The notes: a model not told the origin generated them from the sequence alone. Positions 26,383 through 36,775 are shown, counted from the first letter of the stretch. The stretch is 64,000 nucleotides of DNA from DAOUKH01 sp965207995 (GCA_965207995.1 OZ242299.1:186001-250000); one strand, 5' to 3'. Numbers and translations: made by a program.

Positions 26383-27246
26383 CTACGCCAGCGGTTCGTA
26401 ACCGAACCGACCGTTCTTATCGACGACCCGGCCGCCCTCGGCGATCGGGAAATGGGTCGGCACGATGCGCGTATCCGTGTCGGCATACTGTTCCAGGAAG
26501 GCCCGGCGAGTCTCCCCCGCCAGCTTCTTGTTCACCGTTACCGCGATCTCCCAGCTCGGCTGCGCCACCTGCAGCACGTGATGCAGCATGTCGCCGGTGA
26601 ACACCGCCTCGACGCCGTTCGACTTCACGTGCAAGCCCGAGTGACCCGGCGTGTGCCCCTCCAGCGGCTCGACCCAGACGCCGTCCTCGATCGCATAGTC
26701 GTCGTCGCTCACGATCTCGGCGAGCCCCGCGTCCACCACCGGAATCACGCTGTCCTCCATCACGTCGCGGCCCCACTTCATCCCCGTTGGCGACGTCCAA
26801 TACTCGTACTCCTTCTCCCGGAAGACGTGCTTCGCGTTGGGGAAGGTCGGGACCCAGGCCCCGTTCTCCAGCCGCGTATGCCAGCCGACGTGGTCGAAGT
26901 GCATGTGCGTGCAGAAGACGTAGTCCACCGACTCCGGCTCGATTCCGAGCTTGCGGAGGTCGGCGAGGAACGGCGTTTTGAGCATGCTCACGCTCGCCCG
27001 CTCGCGGGGCTTGTCGTTGCCGATGCAGGTATCGACCATGATGGTGCTGCGACGTGTCCGAAGCACGTAGCACCGGAAGACCAGCCTCGCTTCGCCGTTG
27101 GCCCCAAAGAGCCGTGGGTCGAGCGTGGGAGCGACCTCGGCGACCACCTCCGGCTCGGCGCGGGGAAAGAACTCCTGTGGGGGCGGGTCCATGGCGCCCT
27201 CGACGATTTCGAACACCTCGAAGTCACCGATTCTGAAGCCGGCCAT
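26383..27246 (-). CDS. MBL-fold metallo-hydrolase (lactonase-like)
   Basis: 287 residues. The metallo-beta-lactamase motif CTHMHFDHVGWH has His114, His116, Asp118 and His119; later GHTPGHS and a TGDMLHH strand supply further ligands, and THFP closes the site. It resembles the acyl-homoserine-lactone lactonase/methyl-parathion-hydrolase group, so a lactone or ester substrate is likely. The ATG at 27246 is chosen for GGGGAG upstream. It is divergent from the acyl-CoA dehydrogenase over a region with a perfect 12-bp inverted repeat. Confidence 0.88.
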   Translation of the reverse strand: MAGFRIGDFEVFEIVEGAMDPPPQEFFPRAEPEVVAEVAPTLDPRLFGANGEARLVFRCYVLRTRRSTIMVDTCIGNDKPRERASVSMLKTPFLADLRKLGIEPESVDYVFCTHMHFDHVGWHTRLENGAWVPTFPNAKHVFREKEYEYWTSPTGMKWGRDVMEDSVIPVVDAGLAEIVSDDDYAIEDGVWVEPLEGHTPGHSGLHVKSNGVEAVFTGDMLHHVLQVAQPSWEIAVTVNKKLAGETRRAFLEQYADTDTRIVPTHFPIAEGGRVVDKNGRFGYEPLA

Positions 27247-27281
27247 GGCGTCGCTCCCCTCTCTCCCTGTGGACTGGGCCG

Positions 27282-27334
27282 GAGTATAGCAGCGCCCCAT
27301 GCCAACAGAAGCGAGCGGCGCGGCTGCTATACTC
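27282..27334. promoter_or_regulatory. Divergent promoter region with perfect 12-bp inverted repeat
   Basis: GAGTATAGCAGC at 27282-27293 and GCTGCTATACTC at 27323-27334 are exact inverted copies. Each arm holds TATACT reading outward (minus strand for the MBL gene, plus strand for the acyl-CoA dehydrogenase), so each may be a -10 element within a shared operator. Confidence 0.5.
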
Positions 27335-27383
27335 TGATGGCCGCGGTCTTCGGGCCGCGATCCTTCTGTCGGCAAAGGACGCC

Positions 27384-28541
27384 ATGCTCGATTTCTACCA
27401 ACTCGGCGACCTGCTCACCCCCGAGCAGAAGCAGGTACAGACGACCACCCGCGACTTCCTCGACAACGAGGCCGCGCCCCACATCCGCGAGTGGTGGGAA
27501 GCCGGCGAGGCCCCTCGCCACCTAGCCGGGAAGTTCGGCTCCATCGGACTGCTTGGACCGTCGCTGCCCGCCGAGTACGGCGCGGCCGGCCTCGACAACG
27601 TCTCCTACGGCCTGATGATGTACGAGCTCGAACGCGTCGACTCCGGCCTCCGCAGCTTCGCCAGCGTCCAGGGCTCCCTGGTCATGTACCCCATCTACAG
27701 CTACGGCTCCGAGGAGCAGAAGCGGCACTATCTGCCCAAGATGGCCTCCGGCGAGATCATCGGTTGCTTCGGCCTCACCGAGCATGACGGCGGCTCCGAC
27801 CCCGGGGCAATGAAGACTACCGCCCGCTCCGACGGCGACTTCTACGTCCTCAACGGCGTCAAGATGTGGATCAGCAACGGCGGCATCGCCGACGTCGCCC
27901 TCGTCTGGGCCAAGGACGACGACGGCGTCGTCCGCGGCTTCCTCGTGCCCACCGACACCCCAGGCTTCACCGCCAACGAGATCAAGCACAAGATGAGCCT
28001 CCGCGCCTCAGTCACCAGCGAGCTGGTCATGGAGGACGCCCGCATCCCCAAGGACTGCATGCTTCCCAAAGGAAAGGGCCTCGGCGCGGCCCTCTCCTGC
28101 CTCACCCAAGCCCGCTTCGGAATCGCTTGGGGCGCACTCGGCGCGCTGGAGTCGGTCTACACCGAAGCCCTGGCCTTCGCCAAGAGCCGCGTCACCTTCG
28201 GCAAGCCCATCGCTGGTCGCCAGCTCGTCCAGGACAAGCTCGCCGGCATGCTCACCGACCACACCGCCGGCCTCATGCTCGCCTGGCGCCTAGCCAAGAT
28301 GAAGGACGAGGGGACGATGAGCTACACCCACGTCTCCCTGGCCAAGCGCCAGAACGTGCTCGCCGCGCTACGCGCCGCCCGGACCGCCCGCGAGGTCCTC
28401 GGCGGTTCCGGCATCACCCTCGAGTACCACTCCATCCGCCACATGCTCAACCTCGAGACCGTCTACACCTACGAGGGCACCCACGACGTCCACACCCTCA
28501 TCCTCGGCCGCGACATCACCGGCGAAAACGCCTTGGAGTAG
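27384..28541 (+). CDS. Acyl-CoA dehydrogenase, glutaryl-CoA-dehydrogenase-like
   Basis: 385 residues. FAD/acyl-CoA dehydrogenase segments are GCFGLTEHDGGSDPGAMKTTA, NGVKMWISNG and QLVQDKLAGMLTD. The C-terminal TYEGTHDVHTLILGR places the catalytic base at Glu364, as in glutaryl-CoA dehydrogenase and its relatives. The conserved Arg of the TEHDGGSDP-type loop seen in true GCDH cannot be assigned with certainty, so the substrate may be glutaryl-CoA or another acyl-CoA. It is divergent from the MBL hydrolase. The 117 bp after the stop begin the AT-richer island. Confidence 0.9.
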   Translation: MLDFYQLGDLLTPEQKQVQTTTRDFLDNEAAPHIREWWEAGEAPRHLAGKFGSIGLLGPSLPAEYGAAGLDNVSYGLMMYELERVDSGLRSFASVQGSLVMYPIYSYGSEEQKRHYLPKMASGEIIGCFGLTEHDGGSDPGAMKTTARSDGDFYVLNGVKMWISNGGIADVALVWAKDDDGVVRGFLVPTDTPGFTANEIKHKMSLRASVTSELVMEDARIPKDCMLPKGKGLGAALSCLTQARFGIAWGALGALESVYTEALAFAKSRVTFGKPIAGRQLVQDKLAGMLTDHTAGLMLAWRLAKMKDEGTMSYTHVSLAKRQNVLAALRAARTAREVLGGSGITLEYHSIRHMLNLETVYTYEGTHDVHTLILGRDITGENALE

Positions 28542-28658
28542 GTCGGCACAGACACGTTGTCTGAAGCCGTATTCATCCACCCTCCATCAGGTGGTTGTCA
28601 ATTCGACTGATCACCATCACAATACCTTCTCCGGTTGCCAACAGATGTTGAGGTTGCT

Positions 28659-30704
28659 ATGCGCGATCTAGTCCTCGAAGGATTCGTCAACAGCTTTGCC
28701 GAAGCAAGAGGTCTTTCCAGTCTTCCTTTCGATGAGCTGTTTGAAGTCTTCTCCACTTCTTCGATGCTCAGGAAGTACCATCACACTGACATTGTTGCGA
28801 TGGAGAATGACGTCTTGGTGAGTGGTGGTGGTGATGGGGGGATCGATGCTGTCGCCATTTTAGTCAACGGGCGACTGGTAAGTACTGAAGAAGGGCTTCA
28901 GTTTTTCTTTGATAGTCACGGCAGGTTAGATTTGGAATTTGTTTTCATTCAAGCAAAGTCCTCTGCAGCCTTCAGTGCTTCCGAAATCGGCAATTTTGCT
29001 TTTGGCGTCGAGCAATATTTCGTTCAAGTATTGAACGAAAGTTCCAATATCGCCTTCAATTCGGAGATCCGTCAAAGGATCGACCTGACTCGTACAATTT
29101 ATAGTCAAGCGATCAAGATGCAGGACAATCCCAGGTGCTTTCTGTACTACGTCACGACAGGCAAGTGGACTGGAGCTCCTGAACCGAAAGCACGCTTCAC
29201 AGACGGCAAGCATCGCTTAAGTAAAATGAACTTGTTTTCGGATGTTATAACAAGGCCTGTGGACGCCGCATCATTGAAGAATTCTTACCGAGAGTTGGAG
29301 CGTAGCGTTATAAAGGATGTCGAATTCATAAGAACAGCGGCATTCCCACACATTGACCGAGTCGGTGAGGCCTACATTGGCTTGCTCCCAGGAAGCGAAT
29401 TTATCAAGCTCATATCCACACCAGACGGCAATCTAAATAGGGAGTTGTTTTTTGATAACGTGAGGGATTTTCAGGGGCATAACTCTGTCAATCGAGAAAT
29501 AGAACATACCCTTTCAAGCGAACAGCTCCGCAATAGTTTCCCGTTACTGAACAATGGCATTACGATTATTGCCAGATCAATAAAGAGGACAGGGGATACG
29601 TTCCAGATTCACGACTTCCAGATCGTGAATGGCTGTCAGACTGCACACATTCTCTTCAACAATCGGAGTGTCGTCGGAGCGGACACCTTTATCCCTGTGA
29701 AACTAGTGGCCACTGACGACAGCCAAGTAGTGAATGAAGTAATCAAGGCCACCAATCGACAAACAGAAGTTCTTCCCGAAGCCCTTGAGTCCTTGAGTGC
29801 CTTTCACCGGGAACTTGAAGATCTGTACCTTACGCAAGAGTCTGCGAGACCCTCTACTGAACGAATATATTACGAACGACGCTCAAAACAATACTCGATG
29901 GACAACATTAAAGCTAACAACATAGTCACATTGACTGGGCAAATCACTTCCTTTATTGGAATGTTTCTGAATGAACCACACAGCCATCCTCGATACTATG
30001 GAGAGTTGCTCAAGGCTTATCAGGGAAGAATTTTTGCAGGCGATCATAAGCCAGAGCCATACTACGCCAGTGGAGTCTCTTTATTGATCGTAGAGAAATG
30101 GTTAGGTTCACGCCAAGAATGGCGAAATATTCGCCCATACAAGTATCAACTCTTGATGTTACTTAGGATGTCAATAGGGGGATTCGGCATCCCTAAGATG
30201 AATAGTGGGCAAATAGCACCCTACTCCCTTCGGGTTGTAGATGCTTTGCGCGGGCCGGAAGGGGAAGAGGCATTCGAAATTGCTATTAGCGCGCTCAGGG
30301 AATCACTGACTGAGTTTCGCGAAAGTCGAGGAGGGAGACTAAGCGAAGCGCAACGTAATCCGCCACATCGATTGAGAGCTTTCACGGAACAAATATTGAA
30401 AGATATGTATGCAACGCCCAGTGCGAAGCAGAAGATTGTCCCTGCAGCGCGTGATTTGACTGTCGGGATCATGGACCGCGGAATTATAAGGTTTTTTGAC
30501 GACGTAAGAAGATATGGTTTTATTGGCAGTAGTAGGGGTTCGGACATTTTCGTTCACGAGAGCGAAATATCTGCTATACCCTATCACTTAAGGGTCGGGG
30601 GCGTGGAAGTTGACTACAAGGTGGCAAATAACCCGAAATCGCCTGGCATGCTGATGGCCAGCGATGTGAAGTTGGTGCCCATAGAGGAGGTAAAGAAGAG
30701 ATGA
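28659..30704 (+). CDS. AIPR-family (abortive infection phage resistance) protein with C-terminal cold-shock domain
   Basis: 681 residues. Residues ~230-540 hold the AIPR core (PF10592): NVRDFQGHNSVNREIE from residue 267, LLNNGITIIA and IVNGCQTAH at 322-330. Residues 605-675 form a cold-shock-type nucleic-acid-binding domain with RYGFIG and DIFVHESEI as RNP1- and RNP2-like strands. AIPR proteins are linked to phage defence; the fused domain suggests RNA or ssDNA recognition. The gene is clearly AT-richer than its surroundings, with different codon use, which suggests horizontal acquisition. The ATG at 28659 (GAGG 6 nt upstream) is preferred over a TTG at 28635 with no site. No partner toxin, methylase or nuclease gene is adjacent. 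Confidence 0.85.
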   Translation: MRDLVLEGFVNSFAEARGLSSLPFDELFEVFSTSSMLRKYHHTDIVAMENDVLVSGGGDGGIDAVAILVNGRLVSTEEGLQFFFDSHGRLDLEFVFIQAKSSAAFSASEIGNFAFGVEQYFVQVLNESSNIAFNSEIRQRIDLTRTIYSQAIKMQDNPRCFLYYVTTGKWTGAPEPKARFTDGKHRLSKMNLFSDVITRPVDAASLKNSYRELERSVIKDVEFIRTAAFPHIDRVGEAYIGLLPGSEFIKLISTPDGNLNRELFFDNVRDFQGHNSVNREIEHTLSSEQLRNSFPLLNNGITIIARSIKRTGDTFQIHDFQIVNGCQTAHILFNNRSVVGADTFIPVKLVATDDSQVVNEVIKATNRQTEVLPEALESLSAFHRELEDLYLTQESARPSTERIYYERRSKQYSMDNIKANNIVTLTGQITSFIGMFLNEPHSHPRYYGELLKAYQGRIFAGDHKPEPYYASGVSLLIVEKWLGSRQEWRNIRPYKYQLLMLLRMSIGGFGIPKMNSGQIAPYSLRVVDALRGPEGEEAFEIAISALRESLTEFRESRGGRLSEAQRNPPHRLRAFTEQILKDMYATPSAKQKIVPAARDLTVGIMDRGIIRFFDDVRRYGFIGSSRGSDIFVHESEISAIPYHLRVGGVEVDYKVANNPKSPGMLMASDVKLVPIEEVKKR

Positions 30705-30790
30705 TCAGTCGGCCGTCAGGCAGAAGCTGTGACACAACTCGCCGTCGCCTAGATCCGAGTTAGACGAGTCACTGCATAGGCCCACTCTTT

Positions 30791-30819
30791 TTGCGCCGCA
30801 CCCAGCCCTGGCCTATACT
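30791..30819 (+). promoter_or_regulatory. Sigma-70-type promoter for amidohydrolase
   Basis: TTGCGC at 30791-30796 and TATACT at 30814-30819, 17-bp spacer, about 57 bp before the ATG at 30877. Confidence 0.5.
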
Positions 30820-30876
30820 GCGCCCTCAATCCGGGGGCGGCTCGCCTAACAGAGCAGCATCCCCCAAGGACGCCGC

Positions 30877-31983
30877 ATGCCCGAAACCGCCACCCTGCCG
30901 CCGCGCATCATCTCGGCGGACGACCATATGGACCTCCACGTCCTGCCGTTCGACCTGTTCGAGTCGCGGCTGCCGGCGGACCTCCGCGAGATCGGTCCCC
31001 GCGTCGTGGAGATGGAGCGCGGCGCCTATTGGTTCTGCGAGGGCGAACGGTGGGGACGGGCGCGGCCCCGGCGGATTCGCGGTCTGCCCAGCATCTTCGA
31101 CCGCGTCGGCGAGGACGACTGGATCGAGCGCCCCTCGACTTCGGCGCTGCGTATCGAGGACATGGAGCGGGACGGCGTCTACGCCTCCGTGATCTACCCC
31201 GGCCCCGGCGGCTTTCCAGTGAAAGACGCGCTGCTCAAGTATGCCTGCCTGCAGGCCTATAACGATTGGAGCGCCGAGTTCAACGCCTACAACCCGGCAC
31301 GACTGCTCAACCTGGCCCTCATCCCGGCGCACGATCCCGAGGCCGCCCGCGCCGAGATCGAGCGCGCCGCGGCCGCCGGACACCGCGGCGGCGTCATCGA
31401 CCACTTCACCATGGACCCGCCCATGTACGACCCCATCTGGGAGCCCATGTGGCAGGCGGCCGAGGACGCCGGGATGTCGATCTCCGTTCACCTTGGCGGC
31501 GGCTCCTACATGCTCCCCCGCAAGGTCGGCAGTTGGATCATGACGGCCCGCTCCAGCGTCATCGGCATGCAGCTCGACGAGGTCGTCTCCGTGGTCTGCT
31601 TCTCCGGCATCCTGGAGAAGCACCCCGGGCTGAACATCGTGCTCGGCGAGTCGGGCCTCGGCTGGATCCCCTACGTCCTCGAGCAAATGGACAAGAAGTA
31701 CCGCGACTACGAGACCAACACCCGAGACTACCGCGGGTCCATCGCCCCCTCCGAGCTCTTCCGCCGCCAGGTCTACGCCACGTTCGAGGACGAAAACCTC
31801 GGCGTCGACATGATTCCGCTCATCGGCGCGGGCAGCATCATGTGGGCCTCCGACTACCCCCACCCCGTCAGCACCTGGCCGAACTCGATGGACTTCATCT
31901 CCAAGAAGCTCGGCAAGCTCACCGACGACGAGCGCCGCATGATCCTCTGGGACAACGCCGCCGCCATCTACCGAATCACCTAA
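30877..31983 (+). CDS. PF04909 amidohydrolase
   Basis: 368 residues. IISADDHMDLH metal-site strand, SISVHLGGGSYM, GESGLGWIPYVLEQMD, YATFEDENLG and closing WASDYPHPVSTWP. Paralogue of 15728-16828. AAGGA lies upstream of the ATG. The YdeI gene begins 4 nt after the stop. It is the first GC-rich gene after the AIPR island. The substrate is unknown. Confidence 0.88.
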   Translation: MPETATLPPRIISADDHMDLHVLPFDLFESRLPADLREIGPRVVEMERGAYWFCEGERWGRARPRRIRGLPSIFDRVGEDDWIERPSTSALRIEDMERDGVYASVIYPGPGGFPVKDALLKYACLQAYNDWSAEFNAYNPARLLNLALIPAHDPEAARAEIERAAAAGHRGGVIDHFTMDPPMYDPIWEPMWQAAEDAGMSISVHLGGGSYMLPRKVGSWIMTARSSVIGMQLDEVVSVVCFSGILEKHPGLNIVLGESGLGWIPYVLEQMDKKYRDYETNTRDYRGSIAPSELFRRQVYATFEDENLGVDMIPLIGAGSIMWASDYPHPVSTWPNSMDFISKKLGKLTDDERRMILWDNAAAIYRIT

Positions 31984-31987
31984 CGGT

Positions 31988-32551
31988 ATGGAGATCGGCG
32001 AGACGCTCTACGTCGCCGACCGGAAGCCTTGGCGCGCGTGGCTGGAGGCCAACTTCGACACCGCCAAGGAGATCTGGCTGGTCTATCCCAATAAGGCCTC
32101 AGGCGAGCCGCGCATCGTCTACAACGACGCCGTGGAGGAGGCCCTCTGCTTCGGCTGGATCGACAGCATCATCAAGAAGCTCGACAGCCTGCACGCCGTC
32201 CAGCGCTTCACGCCGAGGAAGCCCAAAAGCGGCTACTCACAGCAGAACAAAGAGCGGCTTCGCTGGCTCGCCGATGAGGGGCTGCTGCACCCGTCGGTGC
32301 GGGACTCGGTCCAGGGCGTGCTCAGTGAGGAGTACGTCTTCCCCGAGGACATCCTGACGGCGGTCCGGGCGAACGAACGGGCCTGGGAGCACTTCCAGCG
32401 TTCCTCCCCCGCCTACCGGCGAATCCGCGTGGCTTACATCGACAACGCCCGGACGCGCCCCGAGGTCTACCAAAGCCGGTTGAAGAACTTCATCAAGGCC
32501 GCCGAGCAGGGCAAGCAGATCGGCTACGGCGGCATCGACAAGTACTTCTAA
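31988..32551 (+). CDS. YdeI/OmpD-associated family protein
   Basis: 187 residues matching the YdeI family: DRKPWRAWLEANFDTAKEIWLVYPNK, CFGWIDSIIKKLD, RFTPRKPKSGYSQQN and the C-terminal R-KNFIKAAEQGKQIGYGG-DKYF. The family was named after effects on porin traffic and peptide resistance in enterobacteria; the biochemical role is unclear. No signal or membrane segment. It lies 4 nt after the amidohydrolase and 6 nt from the convergent CapA gene. Confidence 0.87.
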   Translation: MEIGETLYVADRKPWRAWLEANFDTAKEIWLVYPNKASGEPRIVYNDAVEEALCFGWIDSIIKKLDSLHAVQRFTPRKPKSGYSQQNKERLRWLADEGLLHPSVRDSVQGVLSEEYVFPEDILTAVRANERAWEHFQRSSPAYRRIRVAYIDNARTRPEVYQSRLKNFIKAAEQGKQIGYGGIDKYF

Positions 32552-32557
32552 CACCCG

Positions 32558-33955
32558 TCAGCCGACGGGGATGATCGCGACGCCGTCCCGGACCTCGACC
32601 TTCGTGCCCAGCGTCTCGCAGCGCTGGACTACGGCGTCGAGCACGCGCCGCTCCATTTCGCTGCCGGGAAGCGCTTGCAGCGGTCGGCCCGACTGCGCCC
32701 GCGACCCCTCGCTCATCTCGCCGGGGTAGACCCGCACCTCGCGGGGCGCGCCGTCCTCGCCGGCCTCAACGACGTAGATGGCGGTGCGGCGGAAGCCGGG
32801 CGGCATGGTGTGGCCCTGCTCCCCCTCATCGCGGCGCTCGAGGAACTCGGCGGCGGTGGCCCCATACGACAGCCCCCACCGCTCCATGTGCTCCAGCGGG
32901 ACGTGGCGGAGCTGCTCGCGCTGCCGCACAAAGCCGGGCAGGCCGTAGAGGATCGCCCTGCCCTTGTAGACCTCGACGCCGCCGATGCGGCTCCGCCCGT
33001 GCGCCACGAAGACGTCCGCCCCGGCGTCGATGGCCCCGCGCGCGAAGATGCGGGTATGGTCGGGCGGCTCGCGCTCGCTCCGCGACGCTCCCTGCTGGTG
33101 CAGGCCGACCACCACCACGTCGGCCTGACGCCGCGCCTCGGCGATCCACTTGTAGTTGCGTTCCAGGTCGGCCTCGTAGGGGACCGTCTCGAAAGAAAAG
33201 GCGTCCCCGGCCACGAACTTCGTGCCCATGAAGTGGAACGAATCGTCGTCGTCCTGCTCGCCGCCGACGAGGTCGGGGCCCACCAGCGGCTCGTCGCGGC
33301 CCCCGCCACGGCGCCGCCGCTCTTTCGTTTCCTCCCACCCCAGCTTGGCGCTGATGCGGCGCAGCGCGTCAAGCGCCTCCCGGTCGACGTGGAGCGGGGC
33401 GTCGAAGCGCAGCAGGTTAAGTCCGGGACGGTCGGGGAAGGCGGCTCCTTGGTCGGCGGCCATGACCCCGTGGGGAATCGGATAGGGGAGGTCGGCCTTG
33501 CCGCGTGGCCCCCAGTCGGAGGCCGAGATCAGGGCCATGCGGCCGTGGCCCGTGTCGTGGTAGGCCGGCGCCGTCGCCTCGCTCAGACTCCGCCCCGTCC
33601 CGGCGTGCGAGATGCCGGCAGCGTCGAGGTAGTCCAGCGTGGTGACGACTCCGCCCTCGCCGAGATCGTTGCTGTGGTTGTTCGCCGCCCAGACCGCCTC
33701 GATTCCCATCCATTGGAGCTCTTGGAGCGTCCACGGCGGCGCGGCCATCACGCCCCCGCCGCGGCTTCCCCCGGCGACGAACGCCGGCGAGTCACCTCCG
33801 TCGTAGATGGCGCACTCCAGGTTCCCGATGCCGACGTCGGCCTCCCGGAGCACACGCAGGAAGTCGTCGAACCGCCCATCGCCGCCGTACGGCGACAGCC
33901 GGTGCTGGATCAGCAAGTCGCCGACCATCGCGATGGTCATGCCGGACGTGGTCAT
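32558..33955 (-). CDS. CapA-family metallophosphoesterase-like protein
   Basis: 465 residues. CapA/PgsA-type fold: MVGDLLIQ at the N-terminus, GNLECAI, AANNHSNDLGEGGV, a VVVGLHQQG strand, VAHGRSRIGGVEVYKGRAILYGLPGF. The DNLE-, NNH- and HG-H-type residues resemble calcineurin-like metal sites, although the canonical GHGPH is AHGRS here. It has no signal peptide, unlike PgsA of poly-gamma-glutamate synthesis, so it may be a cytoplasmic or substrate-specific member. It also has an Asp/Arg-rich insertion around residues 205-245. AAGGAG precedes the ATG. Confidence 0.82.
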   Translation of the reverse strand: MTTSGMTIAMVGDLLIQHRLSPYGGDGRFDDFLRVLREADVGIGNLECAIYDGGDSPAFVAGGSRGGGVMAAPPWTLQELQWMGIEAVWAANNHSNDLGEGGVVTTLDYLDAAGISHAGTGRSLSEATAPAYHDTGHGRMALISASDWGPRGKADLPYPIPHGVMAADQGAAFPDRPGLNLLRFDAPLHVDREALDALRRISAKLGWEETKERRRRGGGRDEPLVGPDLVGGEQDDDDSFHFMGTKFVAGDAFSFETVPYEADLERNYKWIAEARRQADVVVVGLHQQGASRSEREPPDHTRIFARGAIDAGADVFVAHGRSRIGGVEVYKGRAILYGLPGFVRQREQLRHVPLEHMERWGLSYGATAAEFLERRDEGEQGHTMPPGFRRTAIYVVEAGEDGAPREVRVYPGEMSEGSRAQSGRPLQALPGSEMERRVLDAVVQRCETLGTKVEVRDGVAIIPVG

Positions 33956-34004
33956 GAGGGAAACTCCTTCGAGGCCTCGCCCATGATATGTCCTTTCGCT
34001 TCCC

Positions 34005-34034
34005 TTGACACCGTTGCGGGGGCGCTCCTACGCT
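34005..34034 (+). promoter_or_regulatory. Sigma-70-like promoter for CoA-transferase
   Basis: TTGACA at 34005-34010 and TACGCT at 34029-34034, 18-bp spacer, 43 bp before the ATG at 34077. Confidence 0.45.
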
Positions 34035-34076
34035 TCGCCGGTTGCCCGGAGGCGACGGAGAGCGAGGAACGGCGAG

Positions 34077-35285
34077 ATGGCGGGACCCCTGAGCGGCGTC
34101 AAGGTGATTGAGCTGGGGACGATGGCCGCGGTCCCCGGCGGGGCGGCGATCCTGGCGGAGTGGGGCGCCGCCGTGCTCAAGGTCGAGGACCCCGGCGGCG
34201 GCGACCCCGCGCGCACGCTCAACGTGATTCCCGACGCCGCAGGCCGCGGCGAGGCGGGACCGCTCTGGGAGCAGGCCAACCGCAACAAGCGCAGCGCCGC
34301 CATCGACATCCGCAACGAGCGGGGCCGCGCCACCCTGCTCAAGCTCGTCGAAAGCGCCGACGTCTTCGTCACCAGCACCCGCTACGCCGGGCTCGAGCGC
34401 GGCGGCCTTGCCTACGAGGACCTGCGCGCCGTCAACGAGCGCATCATCTACTGCCACCTCTCCGGCTACGGCCGCGAGGGCGACGAGTCCTGGAGGCCCG
34501 GCTACGACGCCCTCTGCTACTGGTCGCGCAGCGGCCTCGCCGACAGCCTCACCCCGGCCGGCCAGACGCCGCTGCCCCAGCGGCCCGCACTCGGCGACCA
34601 CACCACGTCGATCGCCATCGCCGCCGGGGTCTGCTCGGCGCTGTACGTCCGCGAGCGCACCGGCAAGGGGCAGGAGATCAGGGCCTCGCTCCTCCACACC
34701 GGCCTGTGGGTGACGTCGATGGACCAGGTGACGGCATCGATCTCACAGAAGGAGCTGCCCAAGATGAGCAGCTCCGCCATCCGCAACCCGATGGCGAACT
34801 ACTACAAGACCAAGGACGGCTACATCTCGATCCTGAGCCTCCAGATGGACCGGTTCTGGGAGCGCTTCTGCCGCGCCGTCGACCGCCCCGACCTGCTGGA
34901 CAACCCGCGCTACGCCACGCGCGAGCTGCAGATGGAGCATGCCCAGGAGCTCGCCGGCATCTTTCAGCAGGAGTTCATCAAGCGCGGCGTCTGGGAGTGG
35001 GCCAAGCCGCTCGACGACGCGGACATCCGCTGGGGCGTGATCCAGACCACGCTCCAGGCCACCAAGGACAAGCAGGCGTGGGCCAACGGCTACTTCCACA
35101 CCCTGGAGCACCCCGATATCGGGCAGGTCGACGTCGTCACCGCCCCGCTGCAGTTCAGCGAGACGCCGGGGGCGGTCACGTCCGCCTCCCCCGACCTCGG
35201 CCAGCACACCGAGGAGGTGTTGCTGGAGGCTGGCTACACCTGGGACGACATCACCGGGCTCAAGGACGCGGGCGCGATTCTGTAG
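34077..35285 (+). CDS. Family III CoA-transferase-like protein with altered acid motif
   Basis: 402 residues: VKVIELGTMAAVPGGAAILAEWGA, KVEDPGGGDPAR, NRNKRSAAIDI, GLERGGLAYEDL and LGQHTEEVLLEAGYT. The region that normally reads G-x-G-x-x-x-D-[VIA]-S-x-x-[ED] is GKGQEIRASLLHTG here, so both acidic positions are lost. Whether it is catalytic as a transferase is uncertain; it could act with another subunit. The ATG at 34077 is chosen because AGCGAGGAAC lies upstream. It is not part of an A-B pair and is followed by a repeat-rich convergent gap. Confidence 0.86.
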   Translation: MAGPLSGVKVIELGTMAAVPGGAAILAEWGAAVLKVEDPGGGDPARTLNVIPDAAGRGEAGPLWEQANRNKRSAAIDIRNERGRATLLKLVESADVFVTSTRYAGLERGGLAYEDLRAVNERIIYCHLSGYGREGDESWRPGYDALCYWSRSGLADSLTPAGQTPLPQRPALGDHTTSIAIAAGVCSALYVRERTGKGQEIRASLLHTGLWVTSMDQVTASISQKELPKMSSSAIRNPMANYYKTKDGYISILSLQMDRFWERFCRAVDRPDLLDNPRYATRELQMEHAQELAGIFQQEFIKRGVWEWAKPLDDADIRWGVIQTTLQATKDKQAWANGYFHTLEHPDIGQVDVVTAPLQFSETPGAVTSASPDLGQHTEEVLLEAGYTWDDITGLKDAGAIL

Positions 35286-35316
35286 CACGTTTGGCGCACC
35301 CCTCCCGGCGCCCCGC

Positions 35317-35570
35317 CACCGACGCGCCTGCGGCGCGTGCCCTCTCTCAAATCTCCCCCAGAGGGGGAGAGGCTTAAGGCGCTCTCCCCCTGGGAGAGGT
35401 CGGGAGGCGGCGGCCGCTGGCGGTAGTCAGGGGGCCCCTCATCTCAATCTTCTCCCGGGGGGAGAAGAGGGGGACCCCCCGGCGCCACCGACGCGCCTGC
35501 GGCGCGTGCCCTCTCTCAGTCTCCCCCAGAGGGGGAGAGGTTTAAGGTGGTCGCTCTCAGAGGGAGAGAG
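35317..35570. repeat. Repeat cluster between convergent genes
   Basis: The 311-bp gap 35286-35596 holds no gene but several repeat copies: family 1 (inverted) at 35340-35403, family 2 at 35431-35473 and family 1 again at 35482-35570. A lead-in of 34 bp beginning CCACCGACGCGCCTGCGGCG occurs twice, at 35317-35350 and 35485-35518, indicating local duplication. The stems may act as a bidirectional terminator. Confidence 0.75.
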
Positions 35571-35596
35571 GTATAGGTGGGCGCGCGGAGGGGGCG

Positions 35597-36775
<1,179 letters not shown>

